A DNA stretch of 64,000 nt from Glycomyces sambucus (lineage in GTDB: Bacteria > Actinomycetota > Actinomycetes > Mycobacteriales > Micromonosporaceae): the NCBI RefSeq assembly GCF_900102815.1, contig NZ_FNGF01000005.1, positions 62,001 to 126,000 of the forward strand. The letters are read 5' to 3'. Positions 40,527 through 48,770 of this stretch are shown here, one piece after another. How positions within the stretch are numbered: the stretch's first letter is position 1; each line of letters starts with the position of its first letter. Under the pieces are notes generated by a model. It was not told the origin of the DNA, made no database searches, and worked only from the letters and a program-made list of their open reading frames with translations. A program made the position numbers and the translations under genes.

Positions 40527-42460
40527 GCGCCGACACCGAAGCCCTGAAGATCCTCGACGCCGCCGTCGCGGCCACCCCCGGCGGCGCCACCCGCGACGGG
40601 CAGCGCGAGATGTGCGCGGCCGTCGCCACGGCCGTCGACTCCGGGAAGCACCTGCTCGTCCAGGCGGGCACCGGCACCGGGAAGTCGCTCGCGTACCTGT
40701 GCGCGGCGCTCGCGACCGGCAAGACCGTCGTCGTCTCGACCGCGACGCTCGCGCTCCAGCACCAGCTCGTCGCCGTCGACCTGCCGCGCCTGGTGGAGGC
40801 GGTCGCGCCGGTCCTCGGCCGCAAGCCCTCGTTCGCGCTCCTGAAGGGACGCCACAACTACCTCTGCAAGCGCAAGATCGCGGGCGACGAGGAGGACGAC
40901 GACGGGATGCTCGAAGGCACCGAGCAGCTCAAGTGGGCCGGGCAGCAGGCGTCCTTCGCGAAGCAGGTCCAGCGCCTGTTCGACTGGGCCAACGACACCG
41001 ACACCGGCGACCGGGACGACCTCGACCCGGGCGTGAGCGACCGCGCCTGGAAGCAGGGCTCGACCACGTCCAGCGAGTGCCCGGGCGCGAAGGACTGCGC
41101 GCAGGGCCCCGACTGCTTCGCCGAGCTCGCGCGCGCCCGCGCGCACGAGGCCGACATCGTCGTCACCAACCACGCGCTCCTGTCGATCGACATGATGAAC
41201 GAGCGGTCGGTCCTGCCCGAGCACCAGGTCCTCATCGTCGACGAGGCCCACGAGCTGGTCGACCGGGTCACCAACGCCGCGCGCGCCGAACTCCACCCGG
41301 CCCGGCTGCGGTTCCTCGCCCAGCGCGGGCGCCGGCTCATCGACACCGATGTGGCCGACCAGATCCGCGAGGCCGCCGACTCCCTGGAGAACGCCCTGAA
41401 CATGGCGGGGGAGCGGCGCTTCTCGGGCGACCTGCCCGCGCCGCTCACCGAGGCGCTCAACCTCGTCAACGCCTCCTGCGTCAAGGCCACGACCCACCTG
41501 GGCGCGCTCGACGCGGAGACGAAGAAGCAGTTGAGCGCCCAGCAGCTCAAGGCCGGCCTGGTCGAGGCGATCGAGACCGCGGGCCGGTGCATCGGCCCGG
41601 CCGGGGACGACGTCATCTGGGCCGAGCCCAACGGGCCCGTGCTCGTCGCCGCGCCCCTGTCGGTCGGCGGGCTGCTCTCGGCGATGCTCTACGAGGACCG
41701 CACCGTCATCGCGGCGTCCGCGACGCTGACGCTCGGCGGGAAGTTCGACACGGTCGCCCGCAACATCGGCCTGCCCGGCGACGGGCACGGCTGGACCTCT
41801 CTGGACGTCGGCTCGCCGTTCGACTACGCGAAGCAGGGCATCCTCTACGTGGCGGCGGCGCTGCCGCGCCCGACCGCGTCGGGGCTCTCCGACGACGCCG
41901 GGAAGGAGCTGCTGCGCCTGGTCGAGGCCAGCCGCGGCGCGACCCTCGGCCTGTTCTCCTCCAAGAAGGCCGCCTCCGAGGCGGCGGAGCTGCTGCGCGC
42001 CAAGACCGACTACTCGATCCTGCTCCAGGGGGAGGAGACCCTCGGGAGCCTGGTGAAGCGGTTCAAGGAGGAGGACTCGACGTGCCTCCTCGGGGTCATG
42101 AGCCTGTGGCAGGGCGTCGACGTGCCGGGCATGACCTGCCGGCTCGTGGTGGTCGACCGCATCCCGTTCCCGCGCCCGACCGAGCCGCTGACGGCCGCGC
42201 GCTCGGAGGCCGCCGACGCGGCGGGCCGCTCGGGGTTCGCGGAGGTGTCGGTGCCGGCCGCGGCGATCCGGCTCGCACAGGGCGCGGGGCGCCTCATCCG
42301 CCGCACCGACGACCGCGGCGTGGTCGCGATCCTCGACTCGCGGCTCCAGACGAACCGCTCCTACGGGAAGTTCATGCGGGACTCGCTGCCGCCGTTCTGG
42401 TACACGACGAAGTCCGACTCGGTGGCCGGCGCGCTCGGCCGCCTCGCCGACAGCGCCTGA
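40523..42460 (+). CDS. dinG: DinG/XPD-family ATP-dependent DNA helicase
   Basis: 645 aa from GTG 40523, overlapping the transporter stop by 4 nt. A 5'-3' superfamily 2 helicase. Walker A is QAGTGTGKSLAYL near residue 48 and the DEAH box is VLIVDEAHELVDR near 238. Four cysteines expected to hold the Fe-S cluster lie between them (NYLCK, SECPG, KDCAQ, PDCF). Later motifs are TVIAASATLTLGGKFDTVAR, LLGVMSLWQGVDVPGMTCRL and QGAGRLIRRTDDRGVVAILD. DinG resolves R-loops and supports replication through transcription units. Coupling with a membrane transporter is unusual functionally but clear from spacing. Confidence 0.92.
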   Translation: MSADTEALKILDAAVAATPGGATRDGQREMCAAVATAVDSGKHLLVQAGTGTGKSLAYLCAALATGKTVVVSTATLALQHQLVAVDLPRLVEAVAPVLGRKPSFALLKGRHNYLCKRKIAGDEEDDDGMLEGTEQLKWAGQQASFAKQVQRLFDWANDTDTGDRDDLDPGVSDRAWKQGSTTSSECPGAKDCAQGPDCFAELARARAHEADIVVTNHALLSIDMMNERSVLPEHQVLIVDEAHELVDRVTNAARAELHPARLRFLAQRGRRLIDTDVADQIREAADSLENALNMAGERRFSGDLPAPLTEALNLVNASCVKATTHLGALDAETKKQLSAQQLKAGLVEAIETAGRCIGPAGDDVIWAEPNGPVLVAAPLSVGGLLSAMLYEDRTVIAASATLTLGGKFDTVARNIGLPGDGHGWTSLDVGSPFDYAKQGILYVAAALPRPTASGLSDDAGKELLRLVEASRGATLGLFSSKKAASEAAELLRAKTDYSILLQGEETLGSLVKRFKEEDSTCLLGVMSLWQGVDVPGMTCRLVVVDRIPFPRPTEPLTAARSEAADAAGRSGFAEVSVPAAAIRLAQGAGRLIRRTDDRGVVAILDSRLQTNRSYGKFMRDSLPPFWYTTKSDSVAGALGRLADSA

Positions 42461-42791
42461 ACGACAGCGCCCGAGGGACGCCCTGAACGACTGGGCGCCC
42501 GTCGCCGCATGATTCCCGCGTTCCGGGGAACCCGTGCTTTCCGTGCCCGGAACCGGTCCCGCTGTCCGCTTCGGGAGCGCCGAAGACATCGAAGGTGAAC
42601 ACTGGATGAATTCAAAAGAAATACTTGTACAACCGCAGCTTGGAGCGGTTTCGTGGATTCTCACACAGGCATCATCGCTAGCTTGTCTCGCGTTCACCTG
42701 GATGTTAACTTCGGCGTGATGATTTCCAGCCGTCCCCTGACCTGATCGGTACAGTGAGGACAGTCAAAGCGACCGAAAGCAGGGGTGCCCG
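42461..42791. other. AT-rich spacer and promoter region of the phosphate pair
   Basis: 331 nt without a supported gene. The part 42590-42720 is markedly AT-richer than its surroundings (ATGAATTCAAAAGAAATACT and onward). Three GT-starting units spaced 12 bp (GTTCACC at 42692, GTTAAC at 42704, GTGATG at 42716) faintly resemble a PhoP box, but the true PHO-box period is 11 bp. A -10-like TACAGT lies about 35 nt before the DUF47 start. Confidence 0.4.
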
Positions 42792-43421
42792 GTGCGGTTC
42801 TCGCTGAAGCCTCAGGACGACGCGTTCTACGCCTTCTTCAACGACGCCGCGGACAACATCCGCCGCGGGGTCGGGATCCTGTCCGAGCTGGGCGACGACA
42901 AGCCCGACTTCCAGAAGATCTCCGAGCGCCTCGTCGACGTCGAGCACGACAACGACCAGCTCACGCACCGCCTGTTCAACAAGGTCAACTCCACGTTCGT
43001 GACCCCCATGGACCGCACGGACATGTACCACCTCGCCGGCAAGCTCGACGACATCCTCGACCACATCGAGGCCGCCGCGAACCTGGTCTACCTCTACGGC
43101 CTCTCCGACCTCCCGGCCCTGCCCCGCGAGATGATCGAGCAGATCACCGTCCTGGGCCAGCAGGCCGACCTCCTCGTCGAGTTCATGCCGAAGCTCAAGG
43201 GCCTCAACTCCTCCATGCAGGAGTTCTGGGTCGAGTGCAACCGCCTCGAGAACGACGGCGACCGCGCCTACCGCATGCTCCTGGTCCGCCTCTACTCCGG
43301 CGAGTACGAGGCCCTGACGGTCATGAAGCTCAAAGAGGTCGGCGACGAGCTCGAGGCCGCGTGCGACTCGTTCGAGTCGGTCTCCAACGTCGTCGAGTCC
43401 GTCTACGTCAAGGAATCCTGA
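42792..43421 (+). CDS. DUF47 (PhoU-like) Pit accessory protein
   Basis: 209 aa from GTG 42792, all-helical. Typical stretches: RFSLKPQDDAFYAFFNDAAD, VDVEHDNDQLTHRLFNKVN, TPMDRTDMYHLAGKLDDILD (the acidic metal-binding motif with E/D-x-x-D), HIEAAANLVYLYG. DUF47 proteins are PhoU-like subunits encoded with low-affinity PiT transporters and thought to gate or regulate phosphate uptake. The pit gene starts 2 nt after its stop. Confidence 0.93.
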   Translation: MRFSLKPQDDAFYAFFNDAADNIRRGVGILSELGDDKPDFQKISERLVDVEHDNDQLTHRLFNKVNSTFVTPMDRTDMYHLAGKLDDILDHIEAAANLVYLYGLSDLPALPREMIEQITVLGQQADLLVEFMPKLKGLNSSMQEFWVECNRLENDGDRAYRMLLVRLYSGEYEALTVMKLKEVGDELEAACDSFESVSNVVESVYVKES

Positions 43422-43423
43422 GC

Positions 43424-44449
43424 GTGGACAGCGTCACCATCGCGGTATTCCTCTGCATCGCCGCGGCGCTCCTCTTCGGATACACGAACGGCTTCCACGA
43501 CTCGGCGAACGCCATCGCCACCTCGATCTCGACCCGGGCGCTCAAGCCCCGGGTCGCGCTCGGCATGGCCGCGATCGGCAACTTCGTCGGCGCGCACCTC
43601 GGCGCGAAGGTCGCCAAGACCGTCGCCGAAGGGCTCGTGGTCCTCCCCACCGGCATCGAGGGCCTCCTCATCGTGATGTCCGGCCTCCTCGGCGCCATCA
43701 CGTGGAACTTCATCACCTGGTACTTCGGGCTGCCGACCTCCTCCTCCCACTCGCTGTTCGGCGGCATCGTCGGCGCGACCATGGCCGGCGGGCTCATCAT
43801 CACCGGCAACATGAACGACTGGGTGCTGTGGAGCGGCATCGTCGACAAGATCGTGCTCCCCACGATCATCTCGCCGGTCGTCGGCTTCGCCCTCGGCTTC
43901 CTCGTCATGATCGCCGTGTACTGGGTCTTCCGGCGCGGGCGCCCCGACAAGCTCAACCGCGGCTTCCGCCACGCGCAGACCGTCTCGGCGGCCGCGATGG
44001 CCCTCGGCCACGGCATGCAGGACGCCGCGAAGATCATCGGCGTCATCGTCCTCGCCCTCTACGTCGGCGGCATCCAGGACGACGCCACGCACATCCCCCA
44101 GTGGGTCTACTGGGTCGCCGCCGCCGTCATGGCCGCCGGCACCTACGCGGGCGGCTGGCGGATCATCAAGACCCTCGGGCGCCGCATCATCGACCTCGGC
44201 CCGCCCCAGGGCTTCGCGGCCGAGACCGTCGCCTCCGCGGTCCTGTACGCGAACACGTGGCTGCTCGGCGCGCCGATCTCCACCACGCACACCATCACCT
44301 CCGCGATCATGGGCGTCGGCTCGACCGGCGGCCGGCGCGCGGTCCGGTGGGGCGTGGCCCGGTCGATCGTCATCGCCTGGATCATCACGTTCCCGATCGC
44401 GGCGCTGGTGGGCGCCCTGTTCTACCTGCCCATCCAGCTCCTCGGGTAA
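43424..44449 (+). CDS. pit: Low-affinity inorganic phosphate transporter (PiT family)
   Basis: 341 aa from GTG 43424. Imports metal-phosphate by proton symport across the inner membrane. The duplicated PiT signature is clear: GFHDSANAIATSISTRALKP in the first half, FGLPTSSSHSLFGGIVGATM, and GAPISTTHTITSAIMGVGST in the second half; MALGHGMQDAAKIIGVI follows the family pattern. About nine to ten helices are visible. Forms an operon with DUF47 and ends at a strong terminator. Confidence 0.95.
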   Translation: MDSVTIAVFLCIAAALLFGYTNGFHDSANAIATSISTRALKPRVALGMAAIGNFVGAHLGAKVAKTVAEGLVVLPTGIEGLLIVMSGLLGAITWNFITWYFGLPTSSSHSLFGGIVGATMAGGLIITGNMNDWVLWSGIVDKIVLPTIISPVVGFALGFLVMIAVYWVFRRGRPDKLNRGFRHAQTVSAAAMALGHGMQDAAKIIGVIVLALYVGGIQDDATHIPQWVYWVAAAVMAAGTYAGGWRIIKTLGRRIIDLGPPQGFAAETVASAVLYANTWLLGAPISTTHTITSAIMGVGSTGGRRAVRWGVARSIVIAWIITFPIAALVGALFYLPIQLLG

Positions 44450-44461
44450 GACGTCCCGGAC

Positions 44462-44495
44462 GCGGCCCGGCCACCCGGCCGGGCCGCCTCCTTTT
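44462..44495 (+). terminator. Rho-independent terminator of the pit operon
   Basis: An 11-bp perfect stem (44462-44472 with 44477-44487), a 4-nt loop, then CTCCTTTT; 12 nt after the pit stop. Confidence 0.9.
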
Positions 44496-44530
44496 GCGCC
44501 GTTGCGCACTGGAAGCCGCCCCGTGTGGGC

Positions 44531-44536
44531 TAGCGT
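44531..44536 (+). promoter_or_regulatory. -10 element of the Nudix gene
   Basis: TAGCGT lies 7 nt before ATG 44544, the same hexamer and spacing as before GTG 2898. Confidence 0.45.
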
Positions 44537-44543
44537 GAACTGC

Positions 44544-45320
44544 ATGTCCATCCAGCGCTTCGGGAAGTGGGACTTCAGGGCGGTCGACTCGGCGTCGGCG
44601 GCCCGGGCCCTCGACCGACTCAAGGAGCAGGGCGCTCCCGCCGAGCCCGAGCGCGCCGCCGTCGTCGTCCTGCTGCGCGAGGCCCCGCTGCGCGTGTTCC
44701 TGCTGCGGCACGCCGCGAAGGAGCCCTTCGGCGCCCCGGCCGCGAACCGGGTCCGCGGCGACCGCGCTGACCTGCCCGGCCCCACCGCCCGCGAGCGCTG
44801 GGCCCACCTCGACGTCGACGGCGCCTACGAGCGCCCCGCCGGCGGCCTCAGGGACTCCCTGTACGGCTTCCCGGGCGGGCGCCACAAGCCCGACGACCCC
44901 GACGTCGCCATGACCGGTGTGCGGGCCGTGGAGGAGGAGACCGGCGCGATGGTCGCCCTCCAGCGCGCCTGGTCCCGCTGGGTCACCCCCGAATACGAGG
45001 CGGTCCGCTTCGACACCTGGATCTACGTGGCGACCCTCGCCGAGGGCTTCCAGCCGCGCATCCGCGTGCGCGAACCGGAGTACGCCACCTGGATCGGCCC
45101 CGAGCAGGCCGTGTGCCAGTACGGCGGCCAGATGTCGATGCCCGAGGCGACCACGCTCGCCGAGCTGTCGCGCTACTCCACCGTGGGCGAGGTCTTCGCC
45201 GCCGCCGAGCAGCGCGACATGTCGCCGATCCTGCCGCGCGTGTGCCTGCGCGAGGGCGAGGCCAGGCTGGTCCTCCCCGGTGAAGAGGACTACCCGGCCG
45301 GGGCGCTCACGCGGGCGTGA
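44544..45320 (+). CDS. Nudix hydrolase-fold protein with degenerate box
   Basis: 258 aa from ATG 44544, chosen by the -10 hexamer at leaderless distance. The Nudix fold is seen in AAVVVLLREAPLRVFLLRHA, LYGFPGGRHKPDDPDVAMTG and VRAVEEETGAMVAL. In the Nudix box the R-E-U-x-E-E-x-G-U motif reads R-A-V-E-E-E-T-G-A, so the first Glu is Ala while the E-E pair remains. This may reduce catalysis or alter metal binding. The overall shape (long insertion between the first strand and the box) resembles NUDT19/CoA-type Nudix proteins. It is convergent with mshD; only 42 nt separate their stops. Confidence 0.78.
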   Translation: MSIQRFGKWDFRAVDSASAARALDRLKEQGAPAEPERAAVVVLLREAPLRVFLLRHAAKEPFGAPAANRVRGDRADLPGPTARERWAHLDVDGAYERPAGGLRDSLYGFPGGRHKPDDPDVAMTGVRAVEEETGAMVALQRAWSRWVTPEYEAVRFDTWIYVATLAEGFQPRIRVREPEYATWIGPEQAVCQYGGQMSMPEATTLAELSRYSTVGEVFAAAEQRDMSPILPRVCLREGEARLVLPGEEDYPAGALTRA

Positions 45321-45362
45321 GGCGCTCCTGATCGCTCCCGCGACCGGCTCGGCGCTCGGCGC

Positions 45363-46304
45363 TCACGCGCGAGTGATTCGCTTCGCCCACTGCACGTCGG
45401 TGCGCACCACCTCGAAGCCCTGCTTGCGGTAGAGGCCGACCGCCTTCGTGTTCGACTCGTCCGCGTAGAGGTCCACCTGGCGGATGCCGTGGGCCGCAAG
45501 ATGGGCCAGGCCCGCCAGCGTCAGCGTCCGGCCCAGGCCGGTGCCCTGGGCGCGGGGGTCGACGCCGAGCACGTACACCTCGCCGACGCCGCCTTCCACT
45601 TTGGTCCAGTGGAACCCGAGCATCCCGTCGGCGTCCTCGGCCACGAGCAGGCCGTCCGGATCGAACCAGGACTCCTCCATGCGGGCGCGCAGGTCGGCGG
45701 CGGTCCAGCGGCCCTGCTCGGGGTGGCTCGCGAAGGCCGCGGCGTTCACCCGCAGCCACTCGGACTCGTCCTGCCCGGACCTGAAGGGCCGCAAGCGGAC
45801 ACCGTCCGCGAGCACCGCCGCCGGGGCGTCGCCGCGCGGCCAGTTCTTCCCCGCGCCCTCGGGCCACGATGCGGGCCAGGGGAAACCGTCGAGGTCCCGC
45901 GAGAACTGGAACAGCACGCGGGCGCGCGCGAACCCGTGCTTCGCCGCGAACCGCTGCGAAACGGGCAGATCGCCGTGGCTCCACATCCGCAGCTCGGCCG
46001 CGTCCGGCGCGATCCAGTCGAGGACGTTGCCCAGCAGCCTGGTGCCGACACCGCGGTTCCGGTGGCCCGGATCGACCGCCAGCTCGGCCTCGGCGACGTC
46101 GCCGATGACCTCCGCACCGGCGTACGCGATGACCGAGTCGTTCAGGGGCACAACGAAATGCCTGCGGTGCTTGACGGGGTGCGCGGACATGGCGAGGGTG
46201 GTCTGCTCGTTGAAGGGGGCGATGCCGTCGACCGCTTCGCAGCGACCCGCCATGGTAACGATTCTGTGAATATCCCGACCCGGAAGTGAAGCATGTTGCG
46301 CCAT
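45363..46304 (-). CDS. mshD: Mycothiol synthase
   Basis: 313 aa. Two GNAT domains in tandem. MshD acetylates Cys-GlcN-Ins with acetyl-CoA in the last step of mycothiol synthesis, the main actinobacterial thiol. Domain 1 (residues 30-140) has AELAVDPGHRNRGVGTRLLG, and domain 2 has VYVLGVDPRAQGTGLGRTLT with acetyl-CoA-binding R/Q-x-x-G-x-G/A. The MshD hallmark between domains is VNAAAFASHPEQGRWTAADL, and YADESNTKAVGLYRKQGFEV ends domain 2. A 12-bp hairpin lies just before the ATG (46322-46356). A good lineage marker for Actinobacteria. Confidence 0.94.
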   Translation of the reverse strand: MAQHASLPGRDIHRIVTMAGRCEAVDGIAPFNEQTTLAMSAHPVKHRRHFVVPLNDSVIAYAGAEVIGDVAEAELAVDPGHRNRGVGTRLLGNVLDWIAPDAAELRMWSHGDLPVSQRFAAKHGFARARVLFQFSRDLDGFPWPASWPEGAGKNWPRGDAPAAVLADGVRLRPFRSGQDESEWLRVNAAAFASHPEQGRWTAADLRARMEESWFDPDGLLVAEDADGMLGFHWTKVEGGVGEVYVLGVDPRAQGTGLGRTLTLAGLAHLAAHGIRQVDLYADESNTKAVGLYRKQGFEVVRTDVQWAKRITRA

Positions 46305-46321
46305 GGGGTTACTCTATTCCT

Positions 46322-46356
46322 GGACTCAGCACCGTGCCGGGGTGCTGAGTCCTTTT
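46322..46356 (+). terminator. Perfect hairpin with T-run in the mshD leader region
   Basis: A 12-bp perfect stem (46322-46333 with 46341-46352), a 7-nt loop, then TTTT on the plus strand. No plus-strand gene precedes it closely; on the minus strand it forms a hairpin 17 nt before the mshD ATG. It is either a fail-safe terminator for readthrough from the left, a small-RNA terminator, or a leader hairpin for mshD. Confidence 0.7.
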
Positions 46357-46396
46357 ATGTGTCCGGAGCACGGTCGGTGCCGGGCGCGGCCGCTTC

Positions 46397-46421
46397 CGAG
46401 GCCCGGTCGTGCCGGGCCTCG
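46397..46421 (-). terminator. Terminator hairpin downstream of tRNA-Ser(TGA)
   Basis: A 10-bp perfect stem (46397-46406 with 46412-46421) and 5-nt loop, 40 nt past the tRNA 3' end on the minus strand. Confidence 0.65.
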
Positions 46422-46461
46422 CGGCTTCCAGGGGACTTCCGCGTCGTCGCGCGGGCGGTGG

Positions 46462-46553
<92 letters not shown>

Positions 46554-46624
46554 AGGGCCTGTGAAGGCAAGCGCCAATCTATCAAACGCGGGTTCCGCGG
46601 TGGCCGCAGTCAGTGGTGGCGCAG

Positions 46625-47464
46625 TCAGCAGCGGTCGCTCTGCACGCAGCAGGTCGAGCAGGTGCGGCCGCCCTCGATCGTCAGGGCCAGGCAGCAGGTG
46701 CGGCGCCGGTAGACCAGGCGGCCGTGCTCGTCGGTGGCGACGTCGACCAGGTGCGCGACGTCGAACGCGTCGAGCAGGGTCTTCGCGATGACCTCGTCGG
46801 GGTCGGGCACGGCCTGCGCCATCGACGCGACCGCGTACGACAGGCCCGAGGCCAGCGAGCCCATGAGCGTGCGGCGCCCGACCCGGACCCGGGCCAGGAA
46901 CGCGTCGAGGACCGGCCCGAGGTGGGCGTCGAAGGCGGTGGCGCGCAAGCGGTCCAGTAGGACCTCCTCGTTCGCGACCACCTCGACGTCGGGGTGGCCG
47001 GCGCACGGGTCGTGCGGCAGCGCCAGGAAGTGCGGGCGGACCTGCCGCACCGAGAACATCGGGGCCTCGTCGCTCACCGAGAAGACGGTGTTCGCGGCGT
47101 CCATCACCGGGACGCGGCGGGCCGCGACGTAGCCGAGCACGGCGGGCGCGAGGGTCCAGTAGCAGTACGTCTTCCACGCCAGGGCCGCGTTCGCGTGGGC
47201 GGAGCCGCCCCACAGCGCGGCGGCGGTGGACATGAGCTCCTCGACCCGCTCGCCGGAGGCCAGCTCGTGCGCGGGGAACTCGACCGCGTTCGGGACGGGC
47301 TCGCCGTGGAGCCAGGACCTGAGGCCCGCGATCGGGTGGCGGCTGACGTCGCGCTCGACCCGGCCCGCGACGGCGCGCAGGGCGAGCATCGGGTGCGGGG
47401 CGGGAACCGGGCGGTCGGCGAGTGCGGGCGCGCCCGGAAGGGCCTCCGCAGTCGCGAGCCGCAT
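46625..47464 (-). CDS. FhuF-like ferric-siderophore reductase ([2Fe-2S] protein)
   Basis: 279 aa from ATG 47462-47464, with GAGAGGGG upstream. The C-terminus RRTCCLALTIEGGRTCSTCC carries the C-C-x10-C-x2-C pattern that binds the unusual [2Fe-2S] cluster of FhuF and relatives, which release iron from ferric siderophores in the cytoplasm. Upstream parts (AALAWKTYCYWTLAPAVLGY, GRRTLMGSLASGLSYAVASM) fit the family. The predicted iron box 15 nt before the start suggests repression by a DtxR/IdeR regulator when iron is plentiful. Larger upstream frames are not coding. Confidence 0.87.
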   Translation of the reverse strand: MRLATAEALPGAPALADRPVPAPHPMLALRAVAGRVERDVSRHPIAGLRSWLHGEPVPNAVEFPAHELASGERVEELMSTAAALWGGSAHANAALAWKTYCYWTLAPAVLGYVAARRVPVMDAANTVFSVSDEAPMFSVRQVRPHFLALPHDPCAGHPDVEVVANEEVLLDRLRATAFDAHLGPVLDAFLARVRVGRRTLMGSLASGLSYAVASMAQAVPDPDEVIAKTLLDAFDVAHLVDVATDEHGRLVYRRRTCCLALTIEGGRTCSTCCVQSDRC

Positions 47465-47478
47465 CAGGATACCCCTCT

Positions 47479-47505
47479 CAGGTAAGGACTGGCTAACCTT
47501 ACCTG
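47479..47505 (-). promoter_or_regulatory. Iron box (DtxR/IdeR/DmdR operator)
   Basis: On the minus strand CAGGTAAGG-N9-CCTTACCTG is a perfect 9-bp inverted repeat. Its core TAAGGTTAGCCAGTCCTTA matches TWAGGTTAGSCTAACCTWA at 16 of 19 positions. It lies 15 nt before the fhuF-like ATG and would block its transcription when Fe2+-repressor is bound. Confidence 0.85.
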
Positions 47506-47725
47506 ATGCTTTCAAGGGAGTGTCAATAAACCGACAGACGCGGCGCGGCGACGGGGTGTAGGCAGACGAGGTGCCGCGAATGTGAGCGTCGCCGAATGGG
47601 ATGAGTTTCACAGCACCTCGCCTTACGTGAACGATCATCCCCTCCACTCGGCGCGACGCGTCGCACACCGAGTGCGACGGGTCCCGTCCCGGCGTCCCCT
47701 GCCGGCGCTCTGGCACTCTGAGGCC

Positions 47726-48541
47726 ATGCCGAATGCCATGTCAAGTGCAGAGCCGGATGCCGAGCCGAACCGCACCGGAGCCCCGCCGCTGCTCCCCTCC
47801 CGGGTGATCGGCCGCGAGGTCGTCATCGTGCTCCTGCTCTCCCTGGGCGCCTCGGCGGTGTGGTCGATCGTCGACATCGTGGGCACCCTCACCGAGCCCG
47901 GCGGCCTGGCCGACTCCGTTCAGTCGATGAACTCGGCGCGGGCCGAGGCCGAGCGGCCCTGGTACGACCTCGCGCAGCAGCTCGTGAGCCTGACGCTCGC
48001 GATGGCGCCGGTCGCGCTGGCGCTCCACTTCCTCAGCCTCGACCGCGGGAACCCGTTCCGGCTCATCGGCCTCGACGCCCGCCGCCCGGCCTTCGACCTC
48101 CTCGGCGGCGCGGCCCTCGCGGCGTGCATCGGCATCCCGGGCCTGGCCCTCTACTTCACCGCCCGCGCGCTGGGCCTGAACGCGACGATCGCGGCCGCGA
48201 ACCTGAACGACGTGTGGTGGGCCGTCCCGATCCTCATCCTCGCCGCGCTCAAGAACGCGATCATCGAGGAGGTCGTCGGCGTCGGCTACCTCGTCACCCG
48301 CCTCCAGCAGCTCGCCTGGCGGCCGGTGGCGATCGTGGCGGCACACTCGCTCCTGCGGGGGACGTACCACCTCTACCAGGGCTTCGGCGGCTTCATCGGC
48401 AACATGGTCATGGGCGCGGTCTTCGCGCTGTGCTTCATGAAGTGGAAGCGCACCGGCCCCCTGGTGGTCGCCCACACCCTCCTCGACATCGCCGCCTTCG
48501 TCGGCTACCTCCTGGTCGCACCCCACGTGAGCTGGCTCTGA
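47726..48541 (+). CDS. CPBP family intramembrane protease homologue
   Basis: 271 aa from ATG 47726. After a charged N-terminus, hydrophobic segments follow (VVIVLLLSLGASAVWSIVDI; SLTLAMAPVALALHFL; LLGGAALAACIGIPGLALYF). The CPBP/Abi motifs are IIEEVVGVGYLV (motif 1 E-E-x-x-x-R, but the Arg is replaced here), VAAHSLLRGTYHLYQG (motif 2 His) and VVAHTLLDIAAF (motif 3 H-x-x-x-D). CPBP proteins are type II CAAX protease homologues with roles in peptide maturation or immunity. Loss of the motif-1 Arg leaves activity uncertain. Another ATG 12 nt downstream is also possible. Confidence 0.8.
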   Translation: MPNAMSSAEPDAEPNRTGAPPLLPSRVIGREVVIVLLLSLGASAVWSIVDIVGTLTEPGGLADSVQSMNSARAEAERPWYDLAQQLVSLTLAMAPVALALHFLSLDRGNPFRLIGLDARRPAFDLLGGAALAACIGIPGLALYFTARALGLNATIAAANLNDVWWAVPILILAALKNAIIEEVVGVGYLVTRLQQLAWRPVAIVAAHSLLRGTYHLYQGFGGFIGNMVMGAVFALCFMKWKRTGPLVVAHTLLDIAAFVGYLLVAPHVSWL

Positions 48542-48616
48542 ACGGACCGAACCCCCTTGGCCCTCCTCGCCGCCGCCCGGTATGCTCGATCCTCGTACGT
48601 CTGACGTGCGGCTCCT

Positions 48617-48707
48617 GGAGGATTCGCATAGTGGCCTAGTGCGCCCGCCTGCTAAGCGGGTTTCGGGTGATACCCGATCATGGGTTCAAATCCCATATCC
48701 TCCGCCA
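48617..48707 (+). tRNA. tRNA-Ser(GCT)
   Basis: A class II tRNA: acceptor GGAGGAT/ATCCTCC, discriminator G, encoded CCA at 48705-48707. The anticodon arm CCCGC-CTGCTAA-GCGGG gives GCT (serine AGY). A long variable arm (TTTCGGGTGATACCCGATC) and T loop GGTTCAAATCCC are present. The 3' half from the anticodon-stem side to the first C of CCA is repeated at 54118-54169, marking this tRNA as the insertion site of an integrated element. Confidence 0.97.
48654..48705 (+). repeat. attL: tRNA-Ser copy of the 52-bp direct repeat
   Basis: The 52 bp from the 3' side of the anticodon loop to the first C of CCA are identical to 54118-54169. Weaker identity extends 11 bp further left (48643-48653), with the three anticodon bases changed. 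The intact tRNA remains on this side, as is usual when an element enters a tRNA 3' end. Confidence 0.9.
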
Positions 48708-48732
48708 CACACCGCGCTCAGACGCGGTCTAC

Positions 48733-48770
48733 CTGCGGGGACTCTGTCACATTAGACAGCGTCCCCGCAG
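48733..48770 (+). terminator. Hairpin terminator of tRNA-Ser(GCT)
   Basis: A 10-bp perfect outer stem CTGCGGGGAC/GTCCCCGCAG encloses an inner CTGTC/GACAG stem, 26 nt after the tRNA. It lies just inside the element, so tRNA transcription now ends in element DNA. Confidence 0.8.

Noticed and set aside
42534-42719. 61-codon plus-strand frame (MLSVPGTGPAVRFGSAEDIE start)
   Set aside because: No Shine-Dalgarno, atypical codon use, sits in the AT-rich regulatory gap and matches nothing recognisable.
42692-42726. PHO box (PhoP operator) before the DUF47-pit genes
   Set aside because: Units are spaced 12 bp, not 11, and only the first fits GTTCACC; kept only as a weak observation.
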